Source of the DNA: Bradyrhizobium stylosanthis
Lineage (GTDB): Bacteria > Pseudomonadota > Alphaproteobacteria > Rhizobiales > Xanthobacteraceae
DNA: 64,000 nucleotides
Assembly (NCBI RefSeq): GCF_001641335.1
Contig: NZ_LVEM01000004.1
Span: 1 to 64,000 of the forward strand
Direction: 5' to 3'
Shown: positions 16,977-25,046 of the stretch, one piece after another
Layout of the letters: every line of letters starts with the position of its first letter
How positions within the stretch are numbered: the first letter of the stretch is position 1
The notes under the pieces: generated by a model
The model's input: only the letters and a program-made list of their open reading frames with translations
Told to the model about the DNA's origin: nothing
Databases searched by the model: none
Program-made: the position numbers and the translations under genes

Positions 16977-17969
16977 TCACGGCGTCATGATGATCTTGCC
17001 GAGCGCGGAGCCCTGCTCCAGCAGCGTATGCGCCTTCCTGACCTCGTCGAGCTTCAGCACCGCCGAGATCGCCGGCTTGATCGCATTGCGGCCCAGCGCC
17101 TCGATCACGCTGCGCATCAGGGCGCGGCGGCCGTCGCGATCGTGGTCGTAGATGTGGAAGGAGAAGCAGCGCACGGCGGGACAGATGTCGAGATGACCAC
17201 GCATCGCCGCCATCAGATTCTCTTCCGGAAGGCCTGCGAAGGCGTTGTACGACAGCAGCGTGCCCCATTTGCCGAGGGCGCCGAGATAACCGGTGAACTC
17301 CGGCCCGCAGACGTGATCGAGCACGAGACCGACGCCCTCGCCCTTCGTCAGCTCGCGCGTGCGCGCCACCACGTCCTCGCCGCGGTAGAAGACGGTGTGA
17401 TCGGCGCCGTTCGCCTTCGCGAACGCGGCTTTCTCTTCGGTCGAGACCGTGCCGATGACGGTCATGCCGGCGAGCTTTGCCAATTGCACCAGCGCGGTGC
17501 CGACGCCGCCGGCGGCGCCGATCACCAGCGCACTCGCCGGCGCGCGCGGATGGCGGCACTCGTGCAGCAGCGCGTAGGCGACCTGATAATTCGACAGGCA
17601 CACGGCGGCTTGCAGATCGACATTGTCGGGCAGTGCGTGAACGGCATCCGCCGGCGCGATCACATAGTCCGCGTAGCAGCCGCCGCGCTGGGACAGATCG
17701 CGCGCGCTCAGCAGCACCTTCTGTCCGATCGCAAAGCCCTCGACGCCGGAGCCGAGCGCGGAGATGCGACCGGCGACGTCGTTGCCGGGATTGGCCGGCA
17801 GCGGCGGCATCCACTTGTAGACGCCGCGCCGGATCAGCACGTCGGGCTGCCCGACGCCGAAGGCCTCGGCCCGGATCTGCACCTGGCCGGCGCCCGGCGC
17901 AGGCACCGGAAGCTCGACCACTTCAAGTGCATCCGGCCCACCCGGCTGACGCACCAGCACCGCTCTCAT
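16977..17969 (-). CDS. Quinone-oxidoreductase-like MDR enzyme
   Basis: This 330-residue medium-chain dehydrogenase/reductase has the Rossmann loop GAAGGVG at residues 151-157. It lacks the Cys/His catalytic-zinc set and structural-zinc cysteines of alcohol dehydrogenases, so it fits the NADPH:quinone-oxidoreductase/enoyl-reductase branch. It probably reduces an intermediate of the aromatic pathway. The ATG at 17967-17969 keeps the MRAVLVRQPG start typical of the family. It is transcribed divergently from the GntR gene, with the palindromic operator at 17994 just upstream, and is followed at four bases by the dioxygenase gene. Confidence 0.88.
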   Translation of the reverse strand: MRAVLVRQPGGPDALEVVELPVPAPGAGQVQIRAEAFGVGQPDVLIRRGVYKWMPPLPANPGNDVAGRISALGSGVEGFAIGQKVLLSARDLSQRGGCYADYVIAPADAVHALPDNVDLQAAVCLSNYQVAYALLHECRHPRAPASALVIGAAGGVGTALVQLAKLAGMTVIGTVSTEEKAAFAKANGADHTVFYRGEDVVARTRELTKGEGVGLVLDHVCGPEFTGYLGALGKWGTLLSYNAFAGLPEENLMAAMRGHLDICPAVRCFSFHIYDHDRDGRRALMRSVIEALGRNAIKPAISAVLKLDEVRKAHTLLEQGSALGKIIMTP

Positions 17970-17993
17970 GATTCCATGGCCTCCCAAACCCAC

Positions 17994-18023
17994 ATTTTCG
18001 AAAATCATACCGTTTACGAAAAT
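17994..18023. promoter_or_regulatory. Palindromic operator ATTTTCGAAAAT plus half site (copy 1)
   Basis: ATTTTCGAAAAT at 17994-18005 is a perfect 12-bp palindrome; a second CGAAAAT follows at 18017-18023, 18 bases on. The block lies between the oxidoreductase ATG (17969) and the GntR ATG (18080). The same arrangement recurs at 18827 before the FAH gene. The likely reader is the GntR protein encoded between them. Confidence 0.65.
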
Positions 18024-18079
18024 TATTGCAAGATGGTCGTTGGCGCGGCATCTTGAGGCATCGATTCATTGGCAGAGCC

Positions 18080-18781
18080 ATGCCCGACAGCGCCATTCGC
18101 CCTCGCAAGGAATTCGGCAAGACCATTGCCGCCGACATCACCCATCGGCTGCGCGAGGAGATCATTGCCTGCGGCCTCGCCCCCGGCGAGCCGCTGCGGT
18201 TCGACGTGCTGCGCGAGCGCTTCGGCGCGAGCTTTACGACGCTGCGCGAGGCGCTGACCGCGCTTGCCGCCGAAGGGCTGGTCGATGCCCAAGAGCAGCG
18301 CGGATTTCGCGTCGCACCGGTCAGCCGCCAGGATCTGGTGGAGGTCACCGATGCGCGCGTGCTGATCGAGGTTGAATTGATCCGCCGCTCGATCGAGCGC
18401 GGCGACGACGATTGGGAAATCGCAGTGATATCGACGCTGCACCGCCTGAAGCGGATCGAGCAGCGCGATCCCGAGCATCCCTTGCGCGACCCCGAATGGA
18501 AGATCGCCCATCGCCAGTTCCACCAGGCGCTGGTCTCCGCCTGCGGCTCGGCAACGCTGCTCGCGATTCGCGCCGAGCTGTTCGACCGCGCCGAGCGCTA
18601 CCGGCACCTCTCGGCCAATTTCCGGCCACGGCCACGCGACAAGGCCGGCGAGCACCAGGCCATCATGCAGGCCGCGATCTCGCGCAATGCCGACCTCGCC
18701 GTGCAGCTGATCGAGGCGCATATCCGCTCGACCTCCGACAACGTAGCGACCTACGCCGGCCATCTGCTCGACGCCGAATAA
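18080..18781 (+). CDS. GntR-family regulator (FCD subgroup)
   Basis: This 233-residue regulator has an N-terminal winged helix (about residues 15-80, LRFDVLRERFGASFTTLREA) and an all-helical FCD domain with the metal/ligand histidines in AHRQFHQAL and GEHQAIMQA. FCD regulators usually repress catabolic genes and release DNA on binding a carboxylate. Identical palindromes flank this gene on both sides, so autoregulation and control of both divergent arms is the simple reading. The ATG at 18080 is preferred over upstream in-frame starts that would overlap the operator; its ribosome site (AGAG) is weak. Confidence 0.93.
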   Translation: MPDSAIRPRKEFGKTIAADITHRLREEIIACGLAPGEPLRFDVLRERFGASFTTLREALTALAAEGLVDAQEQRGFRVAPVSRQDLVEVTDARVLIEVELIRRSIERGDDDWEIAVISTLHRLKRIEQRDPEHPLRDPEWKIAHRQFHQALVSACGSATLLAIRAELFDRAERYRHLSANFRPRPRDKAGEHQAIMQAAISRNADLAVQLIEAHIRSTSDNVATYAGHLLDAE

Positions 18782-18826
18782 TCGCGCGGCCACATTTTCG
18801 GCCACGGCGGGCTTGCGCGCCGGCGC

Positions 18827-18857
18827 ATTTTCGAAAATAATAGACAGCATCGAAAAT
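18827..18857. promoter_or_regulatory. Palindromic operator ATTTTCGAAAAT plus half site (copy 2)
   Basis: ATTTTCGAAAAT at 18827-18838 repeats the palindrome found at 17994, again with a second CGAAAAT (18851-18857) 19 bases downstream. It lies in the 97-base gap between the GntR stop and the FAH-family ATG at 18879. A further partial copy (CATTTTCGG) occurs near 18793. Confidence 0.65.
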
Positions 18858-18878
18858 ACGAACCCTTGGGGCGAAACC

Positions 18879-19742
18879 ATGAAGCTGCTGTCATTCTTGG
18901 ACGGAAACCGGGAAAGCTGGGGCGCTGTTGTCGAAAACAGCGTGGTGGATCTCGGCCGCGCCCTGCCCCAGTACCCGACGCTGGCGGACTTCCTCGGCAG
19001 CAAGGACTACGCGGCGCGCGAGGCCATCGTCGCCGCGCACAAGCCGACGATTGCGCTGAACGACATCAAATACCTGCCGGTGATCCCGCGGCCCGAGAAG
19101 ATCGTCTGCGCCGTGCGCAACTATCTCGACCACCACAACGAGGCGGTGGCGTTCGGCATGAAGCGCGAGATCACGGAGTTTCCGCCGATCTTCCTGCGCG
19201 TCTGGCGCTCCCAGGTCGCGCACAACGCGCCGGTGATCCGGCCGAAGGTCTCGGACAATTTCGACTGGGAGGGCGAGCTCGCTGTCGTCATCGGCAAGGG
19301 CGGCCGCCACATCAGCCAGGCTGACGCCTGGAATCACGTCGCGGGCTATTCGATCTACAACGACGTCAGCGTGCGCGACTGGCAGCGCCATGCGCAGCAG
19401 ATCGCCTCCGGCAAGAACTTCGTCGGCACCGGTCCGTTCGGACCGTGGCTGGTCACGCCCGACGAGATCGGCGATCCCACCAGGCTGAAGCTCGAGACGC
19501 GCGTCAACGGTGCGACCGTACAGTCCTCCGACACCTCGATGCTGATCTTCTCGATCCCGCGCCTGATCGAATATTGCTCCACCATCTTCGACCTCGTCCC
19601 CGGCGACGTCATCGCCACCGGCACGCCGGCCGGCGTCGGCTTCACCCGCAAGCCGCCGGTGTTTCTCAAGCCCGGCGACGTGGTGGAAGTCGAGATCGAG
19701 AATATCGGCGTGCTCAGCAATCCCGTCGTGGACGAGGCGTAA
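18879..19742 (+). CDS. Fumarylacetoacetate-hydrolase (FAH) family protein
   Basis: This 287-residue enzyme has the FAH fold. NYLDHHNEA (residues 81-89) and the metal-binding DWEGELAVVIG (129-139, E131 and E133) with D162 are in place. The family hydrolyses acylpyruvates or hydrates/decarboxylates 2-oxo-acids in aromatic degradation, so it could process the product of the extradiol dioxygenase at 16058. The ATG at 18879 follows GGGGCGAAACC. Neighbours are the GntR gene upstream and the DUF1185 gene eight bases downstream. Confidence 0.9.
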   Translation: MKLLSFLDGNRESWGAVVENSVVDLGRALPQYPTLADFLGSKDYAAREAIVAAHKPTIALNDIKYLPVIPRPEKIVCAVRNYLDHHNEAVAFGMKREITEFPPIFLRVWRSQVAHNAPVIRPKVSDNFDWEGELAVVIGKGGRHISQADAWNHVAGYSIYNDVSVRDWQRHAQQIASGKNFVGTGPFGPWLVTPDEIGDPTRLKLETRVNGATVQSSDTSMLIFSIPRLIEYCSTIFDLVPGDVIATGTPAGVGFTRKPPVFLKPGDVVEVEIENIGVLSNPVVDEA

Positions 19743-19750
19743 GACGCGGC

Positions 19751-20329
19751 ATGTCCCACGACATTCGCAAGACCGCGCTCAACGTCGAAACCGTCTGGCA
19801 TGAGCGCGGCCCCCGGCTGGAGAAGCCGCTGCTGATCGGTACGGCGATTGCGGTGATCCGCAATCCCTTCGCGGGCCGCTATGAGCCCGACCTGATGCCG
19901 TTCCAGGCGTCCCTACGCGAGCTCGGGCGCGAGCTGGCGACGCGCCTGATCGCGCAGCTCGGCGGCGCCGAGCGCATCGAAGCCTATGGCAAGGGCATCA
20001 TCGTCGGCGAGGACGGCGAGCTCGAGCATGGCGCCGTCTGGCACGAGGCCGGCGGCCATGGCATGCGCGAGGTGCTGGGTCAGCCCAAGGCCATTGTCCC
20101 TGCAGCGAAGACCATCGGCGGCGCCGGCACGCGCCTGATGGTGCCGCTCGGCCATATCCACGCCGCCTATGTCCGCAGCCATTTCGGCACCGCCGAGATG
20201 ACGCTGTGGGATGCGCCGCGCCGTGACGAGATCGCCTTCGGCCTCGTGATGGCCACCGGCGGCCGCCCCCACGCGCGCATCGGCGGCCTCAAGGCATCCG
20301 AGATCTCCGTGCACGACGGGCAGCGCTGA
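19751..20329 (+). CDS. DUF1185 / amino-acid-synthesis family protein
   Basis: This 192-residue, probably cytoplasmic protein matches the DUF1185 family, loosely labelled amino acid synthesis, without established reaction. Recognisable parts are IRNPFAGRY near residue 37, KGIIVGEDGELEHGA near 81 and GGRPHARIGGL near 170. It starts eight bases after the FAH-family stop, so it belongs to the same transcript and catabolic pathway. The start is at the ATG following GACGCGGC; no strong ribosome site, so coupling to the upstream gene is likely. Confidence 0.82.
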   Translation: MSHDIRKTALNVETVWHERGPRLEKPLLIGTAIAVIRNPFAGRYEPDLMPFQASLRELGRELATRLIAQLGGAERIEAYGKGIIVGEDGELEHGAVWHEAGGHGMREVLGQPKAIVPAAKTIGGAGTRLMVPLGHIHAAYVRSHFGTAEMTLWDAPRRDEIAFGLVMATGGRPHARIGGLKASEISVHDGQR

Positions 20330-20344
20330 GGCGCCGGCGCGCGC

Positions 20345-21169
20345 TCAATGCGCGCCGCAGCGGCAGCGCTCGTAATCGGCGGGATCGTGGCTGTTGACGA
20401 TTCTGACGCGGTCGCCGTGATCGCGCTTCAGCGCGCGCAGCCGCGCCTGGTTGGCGATCCGCATCTTGCGGTCCATGTCGCCCTTGCGCTGGAACAGGCC
20501 GAGCATCAAGGGAACGCGCGGCGCGGCGTCGAGCTGGGCGTGGTGGAAATAGCTGTCGCCGGCATGCAGCAGCCAGGTGTCGCCCGAGCGCACCGCGATG
20601 CCGCAATGGCCGAGCGTGTGGCCGGCGAGCGGGATCATCAGCACGTCCGCCTCCTTGCCGAGCGCGCGCACGCCCCTGAAGCCGAACCAGTCCTCGCCGT
20701 CCTCGCCATAGAAGGCCCAGCGCGGCCCATGGCTCCACTGTCCCGTGACGTAGCGCCCTTCGGGCGGCGCAGGCTTGCGCAGCACCGCCATGTCGTGTTC
20801 GGCGCGGTGGACGTGGATCGCGGCATGGGGAAAGTCGGGCACGCCGCCGGCGTGGTCGCGATCGAGATGGGTCAGCAGCACATGGCGCACGTCGGCGGGT
20901 GAAAAGCCGAGCGCCTTGACCTGCTGCACGGCCGTCTCCGCCGGATCGAGCTTTGGCGCGGTCTGCCGCAGCCATCGCCGGCCCAGCCGGTCTCGCTCTG
21001 CGATATCGCCGAGGCCGATGCCGGTGTCGACCAAAGCGAGCCCGTCGTTCGTCTCGACCAGCAGGCAATGGCAGACCAGCCGCGCGCGTTGGAACAGGCT
21101 GCCGGTGCCGTTCACCAGACGGCGGCCGATCGGGCACATGGTGCCGGTGTTGAGATGATGGATCTTCAT
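20345..21169 (-). CDS. Metallo-beta-lactamase-fold hydrolase (AHL-lactonase-like), variant metal motif
   Basis: This 274-residue MBL-fold enzyme has the metal motif THLDRDHAGG (residues 100-109): the usual HxHxDH has Asp (D103) at the second His. Further ligands are visible in AGHTLGH and HAGDSYFHH. Overall shape resembles the N-acyl-homoserine-lactone hydrolase branch, which opens lactone rings and can quench quorum signals, but other lactones or thioesters are possible. The C-terminus ends in a Cys pair (ERCRCGAH). It is divergent from a LysR gene with an elaborate palindromic region between them, so its expression is probably LysR-controlled. Confidence 0.85.
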   Translation of the reverse strand: MKIHHLNTGTMCPIGRRLVNGTGSLFQRARLVCHCLLVETNDGLALVDTGIGLGDIAERDRLGRRWLRQTAPKLDPAETAVQQVKALGFSPADVRHVLLTHLDRDHAGGVPDFPHAAIHVHRAEHDMAVLRKPAPPEGRYVTGQWSHGPRWAFYGEDGEDWFGFRGVRALGKEADVLMIPLAGHTLGHCGIAVRSGDTWLLHAGDSYFHHAQLDAAPRVPLMLGLFQRKGDMDRKMRIANQARLRALKRDHGDRVRIVNSHDPADYERCRCGAH

Positions 21170-21216
21170 CGTGCGTCCCTGCTGGTTGCAACAGGGGCGA
21201 TCTTGTCATCCTACTA

Positions 21217-21268
21217 TCCATAGGTAAAATATCCGATATTTATGGTATCTCTAGGCTATACCTATGGA
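21217..21268. promoter_or_regulatory. Nested inverted repeats between MBL hydrolase and LysR genes
   Basis: TCCATAGGTA (21217-21226) and TACCTATGGA (21259-21268) form a perfect 10-bp inverted repeat 32 bases apart, the second arm overlapping the LysR ATG (21264). Inside lies AAATAT-CCG-ATATTT (21227-21241), a second perfect palindrome. Two nested sites in a 94-base divergent region fit a LysR regulatory/activation site pair, with the arm over the start codon suggesting autorepression. Confidence 0.55.
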
Positions 21269-22115
21269 CATCCGCGAGCTTCGCTACTTCGCCGCCGTCT
21301 ACCGCGAGCGCAATCTGACCGCCGCGGCGCGGGCCTGCTTCGTGTCGCAGCCGTCGATCTCGACCGCGATCACCAGCCTGGAGGCCGAGCTCGGCACCAC
21401 GCTGTTCATCCGGCACAAGAAGGGCGTCGCGCCCACCGCCTCGGCCGAGCAGTTTCACACCCTCGCCCGCCGCATCATCGACGAGGCCGATGCCGCGCGC
21501 AGCCTGTTCCGGAAGCCGGCGAGCAGGACCAATGTGACGCTGGGCCTGATGCGCACGCTCGACGTGCCCCGGACGATCGCGCTGCTGAAGCCGCTGACGG
21601 CACGCAGCGACATCGCGCTCCGCCTCGTCGGCAGCGACGAGCGCGCCGATGCGCGGATCATCGCGAAGACCATGCTGCGCACTGACGAGCATTTCGTGCC
21701 GCTGTGGAGCGAGCGCTATGTGGCGGCCCTGCCGCCCTCGCATCCGCTGACGCTCAAGGACAAGCTCCGTGCCGCCGACCTCGCCGAGGTCCCGCTGATC
21801 GACCGCTGCCATTGCGAGCAGAGCGCATTCTTCGGCCGCAATGCACAGCGGCGCCAGACGGCGGCGATCGCACAGTCGGAAGATTGGGCGATCGCGCTGG
21901 TCGCCGCCGGCGTCGGCATCGCCATCGTCCCGGAAGGCGTCGCGAAAGGCAATCCTGATGTCACGATCAGGGAGATCGAGGTCAAGGTCAGGCGCGAGGT
22001 CGGGCTGGCCTATCGCGCATCAGCGCCGCTGGCGGATGCGCTGAAGGATTTCATCGGCAAGCTGCAGGCGCAACGGCGCAAGCCGGCCCGGAAGGCTCCC
22101 GCCCGCCGGCACTGA
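21264..22115 (+). CDS. LysR-family transcriptional regulator
   Basis: This 283-residue regulator has the LysR winged helix-turn-helix at residues 1-60 (ERNLTAAARACFVSQPSIST) and a C-terminal effector domain. A basic tail (RRKPARKAPARRH) follows. It is divergent from the MBL hydrolase and 149 bases upstream of the DASS transporter gene on the same strand; either or both could be targets. Its ATG sits inside one arm of the inverted repeat described at 21217. Confidence 0.92.
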   Translation: MDIRELRYFAAVYRERNLTAAARACFVSQPSISTAITSLEAELGTTLFIRHKKGVAPTASAEQFHTLARRIIDEADAARSLFRKPASRTNVTLGLMRTLDVPRTIALLKPLTARSDIALRLVGSDERADARIIAKTMLRTDEHFVPLWSERYVAALPPSHPLTLKDKLRAADLAEVPLIDRCHCEQSAFFGRNAQRRQTAAIAQSEDWAIALVAAGVGIAIVPEGVAKGNPDVTIREIEVKVRREVGLAYRASAPLADALKDFIGKLQAQRRKPARKAPARRH

Positions 22116-22201
22116 CCGACCACACATTCCCGCCGGTTATGGTCTCCTGAAAACTTGCAATTGGACGCAAGCTCGGCGGGCACGCTACTCCCACCGCGAA
22201 G

Positions 22202-22220
22202 CACGGCTTTCAAAACCGTG
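22202..22220. promoter_or_regulatory. Imperfect palindrome upstream of the DASS transporter operon
   Basis: CACGGCTTTCAAAACCGTG reads as CACGG-x-TTT-C-AAA-x-CCGTG with one mismatched pair. It lies 45 bases before the GTG start of the transporter at 22265 and could be an operator. No binding partner can be named. Confidence 0.3.
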
Positions 22221-22264
22221 ATGGCATCGATCCGTCGCCGCATGCTTCGACAGGGAGAAAACTC

Positions 22265-23722
22265 GTGTCATCTCACGCTCACGCGGAGGCGGGCGCGCAT
22301 GCGCCGCGATCGCTGGAGGCCACGCTGAGGGCGATCGGCGTTCCCCTCGCCATCGTCGTTGCCGCCGCCGTCTGGCTCTCACCGACGCCCGAGACGCTGT
22401 CCCTGCAGGGCCACAAGGCGCTGGCACTGTTCGGCGGCATTTTCGTGCTCTATCTGACCGAGGCGATACCGCTGGCCATCGCCAGCCTGGCTGTCGTGCC
22501 GCTTGCGGTGCTGACCGGCACGGCGCCGCTTCGCACCGCGCTCGACGGCTTCTCCGCCTCGCCCGTGTACCTCATCGTCGGCGCCTTCATCCTCGCGACG
22601 GCCATGGTGAAGACCCGGCTCGCCGAGCGTATCACCTACGTTATCCTGGCGCGGTTCGGCAGTGCGCCGACCCGGATCACGCTCGGCGTGACGCTGGTCA
22701 ACATCGCCCTCGCCTTTCTCGTTCCCTCGTCGACGGCGCGGACGGCGATCCTGCTGCCGGAATGCCTCAGCATCCTCGCCATCTTCGGCACCGGTGCGCG
22801 CTCGCCCTTCGCGATCAATTTGCTGCTCACGCTGACGATGACGAATGCGACGATCGGCGCCGGCGTGCTGACGGCAACGGTGCCGAACCCCGTCACGGTC
22901 GAGTTCGTCGCCAAGGCGAGCGGACACACCATCACTTATGCCGAATGGCTGCTCTACGGATTTCCGCCGGCCCTGGTCATGACCCTGTTCACCTGGTGGG
23001 TGATCCAGCGCGTCTTCCCGCCGGAGTTCAAGGCAGGCCATGAGCAGGCCGATGCCCGCATCGCCCAGAACCTCACCGCGATGGGGCCGATGTCGTCAGC
23101 CGAATGGCGCGCTCTCGCCGTGTTCGTTCTGGTGACCTCGCTGTGGGCAACGCAGGGCTTGACCGGGCTCGACACGACGGTCGTCTGCCTGATGGGCGCG
23201 TGCCTACTGTTCCTGCCGCGCTTCGGCGTGATGGACTGGAGCGATGCCAACAAGGGCGTCTCCTGGCAGGTGCTGCTGATTGCGGGCGGCGGCGTTTCGC
23301 TCGGCGATATCCTCCTGAAGACCGGCGCTGCCAATTGGCTGGCCAATTCGATCTTCCATGCGCTCGGCCTCGCCGGCGCGTCGGCGCTGGTCGTGATCGT
23401 CACCGTGATGTTCATCGTGCAGTTCATGCACGTGATGTTCGTCGGCACGACGGCCATGGCGACCGCCCTGTTGCCGATCATCCTGGCGATGGCCACGACA
23501 GCAAACGTCAATCCGGTCGCGCTGGCGCTGCCGGCCGGCATGATCATCGGCGGTTACCCGCTGCTGATGTTCTACAACACGCTGCCGAACATCCTCGTCT
23601 ACGGCACCGGCCGCCTGCGCGTCGAGGACTTCCCGAAGGTCGGCGTGATCGTCTGCGTCGTCGCCTGCCTGCTCTATGCCCTGTGCGCCGCGACCTGGTG
23701 GCACTGGCTCGGCCTCGTCTGA
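22265..23722 (+). CDS. DASS/SLC13-family anion (di/tricarboxylate) transporter
   Basis: This 485-residue inner-membrane protein has about 11-12 hydrophobic segments. The two family ligand/sodium motifs appear as PSSTARTAI around residue 154 and FVGTTAMATA around residue 392. Members import dicarboxylates, citrate or sulfate with sodium. GTG start, supported by GGGAGA seven to nine bases upstream. It is first of four plus-strand genes (transporter, CoA-transferase, citryl-CoA-lyase-like enzyme, amidohydrolase), so it probably imports the acid that the enzymes degrade. Confidence 0.9.
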   Translation: MSSHAHAEAGAHAPRSLEATLRAIGVPLAIVVAAAVWLSPTPETLSLQGHKALALFGGIFVLYLTEAIPLAIASLAVVPLAVLTGTAPLRTALDGFSASPVYLIVGAFILATAMVKTRLAERITYVILARFGSAPTRITLGVTLVNIALAFLVPSSTARTAILLPECLSILAIFGTGARSPFAINLLLTLTMTNATIGAGVLTATVPNPVTVEFVAKASGHTITYAEWLLYGFPPALVMTLFTWWVIQRVFPPEFKAGHEQADARIAQNLTAMGPMSSAEWRALAVFVLVTSLWATQGLTGLDTTVVCLMGACLLFLPRFGVMDWSDANKGVSWQVLLIAGGGVSLGDILLKTGAANWLANSIFHALGLAGASALVVIVTVMFIVQFMHVMFVGTTAMATALLPIILAMATTANVNPVALALPAGMIIGGYPLLMFYNTLPNILVYGTGRLRVEDFPKVGVIVCVVACLLYALCAATWWHWLGLV

Positions 23723-23753
23723 TCCCACCCATTCGCCATCCGGAGAACCTCGC

Positions 23754-25031
23754 ATGACATTGCCCCTCGCCGGCATTCGCATCCTCGATCTTTCCAACGT
23801 GCTGGCCGGTCCGTTCTGCGGCTATCAGCTCGCACGTCTCGGCGCCGAGGTGATCAAGGTCGAGAATCCCAAGGGCGGCGATCTCGCGCGCCGGCTCGGC
23901 GCCGATCCGGCGATGGCGAAGAAGCTCATGGGACTGTCCTTCGTCGCGGTGAACGCAGACAAGCAATCCGTCGCGATCGATTTCAAGGCCGACGAAGGCA
24001 AGGAAATCTTCTTGCGCCTCGTCGAGACCGCCGACGTGGTGCTGGAGAATTTTCGCCCGAAGGTGATGGAACGGCTGGGGCTCGGCTACGAGGTGCTGGC
24101 AAAACGCAATCCGCGCATTGTCTACTGCGCGATCTCCGGCTTCGGACAGGACGGCCCCTGGGCCGGCCGGCCCGCCTACGACCAGATCGTCCAGGGACTG
24201 TCGGGCGTGATGAGCGTCACCGGCGATGCCGAGACCGCGCCCCTGCGCACCGGCTTCCCCATCGCCGACACCATCGCAGGCCTCACCGCGTCCTTTGCGA
24301 TCGCGGCCGCGCTCGTCGAGCAGCGGCAGACGGGGCGCGGGCGGTTGATCGACGTCTCGCTGCTGGAATCGACCCTGGCTGCGATGGGCTGGGTGGTGTC
24401 CAACCATCTCAACGGCAACGTCGACCCGCAGCCGATTGGCAACGAGAATTTCACGGCGGCGCCGTCAGGCACGTTCGCGACCGGCTCCGGGCCGCTCAAC
24501 ATCGCCGCCAACGAGCAGAAGCAATACGAGGCGCTGTGCGACATCGTCGGCCGGCCGGAGCTCAAGACCGACGAACGGTTTCGCGAGCGGCAATCACGCA
24601 AGGACCATCGCGCAGCGCTCAAGCGCGAGCTCGAAGCCGCTCTCGCCGCCAAATCCGCCGCCGAATGGGAGACGCTGTTCAACGCCAGCGGTGTTCCGGC
24701 GGGTTGCGTACTGAGCGTGCCGCAGGTGCTGAACGAAGCGCAGATCACCGGCCGCAAGTTCGTCGAACGCCTGAACGCGACGGTGACGGGCGACCAGACC
24801 ATGCGCGTGACCCGCCCGGGCTTTCGGCTCGAGACGGATTATCCGGAACCGTCGCCGCCACCCGCCCTCGGCCAGGACACCGGGAAATGGCTGAGACAAC
24901 TCGGCTTCGCGGATAGCGAGATCGAGGCGCTCGGCCGGCGTGGCGTCGTCGCCTTCGATAACCGGCCGACGGTGAAGGAGACCGTGAAGATGCCCGACCT
25001 GAAGGCGCGCGCCGAGACTTCAAGCACCTAA
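23754..25031 (+). CDS. CaiB/BaiF family (class III) CoA-transferase
   Basis: This 425-residue enzyme moves CoA from an acyl-CoA such as succinyl-CoA to a carboxylic acid. The N-terminal LAGPFCGYQLARLGAEVIKV and the region GRPAYDQIVQG with the expected catalytic Asp (D143) are intact, as is the late VPAGCVLSVPQV segment. The ATG at 23754 follows CGGAGAA. The gene lies 31 bases after the transporter and 15 before the citryl-CoA-lyase-like gene. It probably activates the imported acid so that the lyase can cleave it. Confidence 0.92.
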   Translation: MTLPLAGIRILDLSNVLAGPFCGYQLARLGAEVIKVENPKGGDLARRLGADPAMAKKLMGLSFVAVNADKQSVAIDFKADEGKEIFLRLVETADVVLENFRPKVMERLGLGYEVLAKRNPRIVYCAISGFGQDGPWAGRPAYDQIVQGLSGVMSVTGDAETAPLRTGFPIADTIAGLTASFAIAAALVEQRQTGRGRLIDVSLLESTLAAMGWVVSNHLNGNVDPQPIGNENFTAAPSGTFATGSGPLNIAANEQKQYEALCDIVGRPELKTDERFRERQSRKDHRAALKRELEAALAAKSAAEWETLFNASGVPAGCVLSVPQVLNEAQITGRKFVERLNATVTGDQTMRVTRPGFRLETDYPEPSPPPALGQDTGKWLRQLGFADSEIEALGRRGVVAFDNRPTVKETVKMPDLKARAETSST

Positions 25032-25046
25032 TCGAGGACAGATGCC

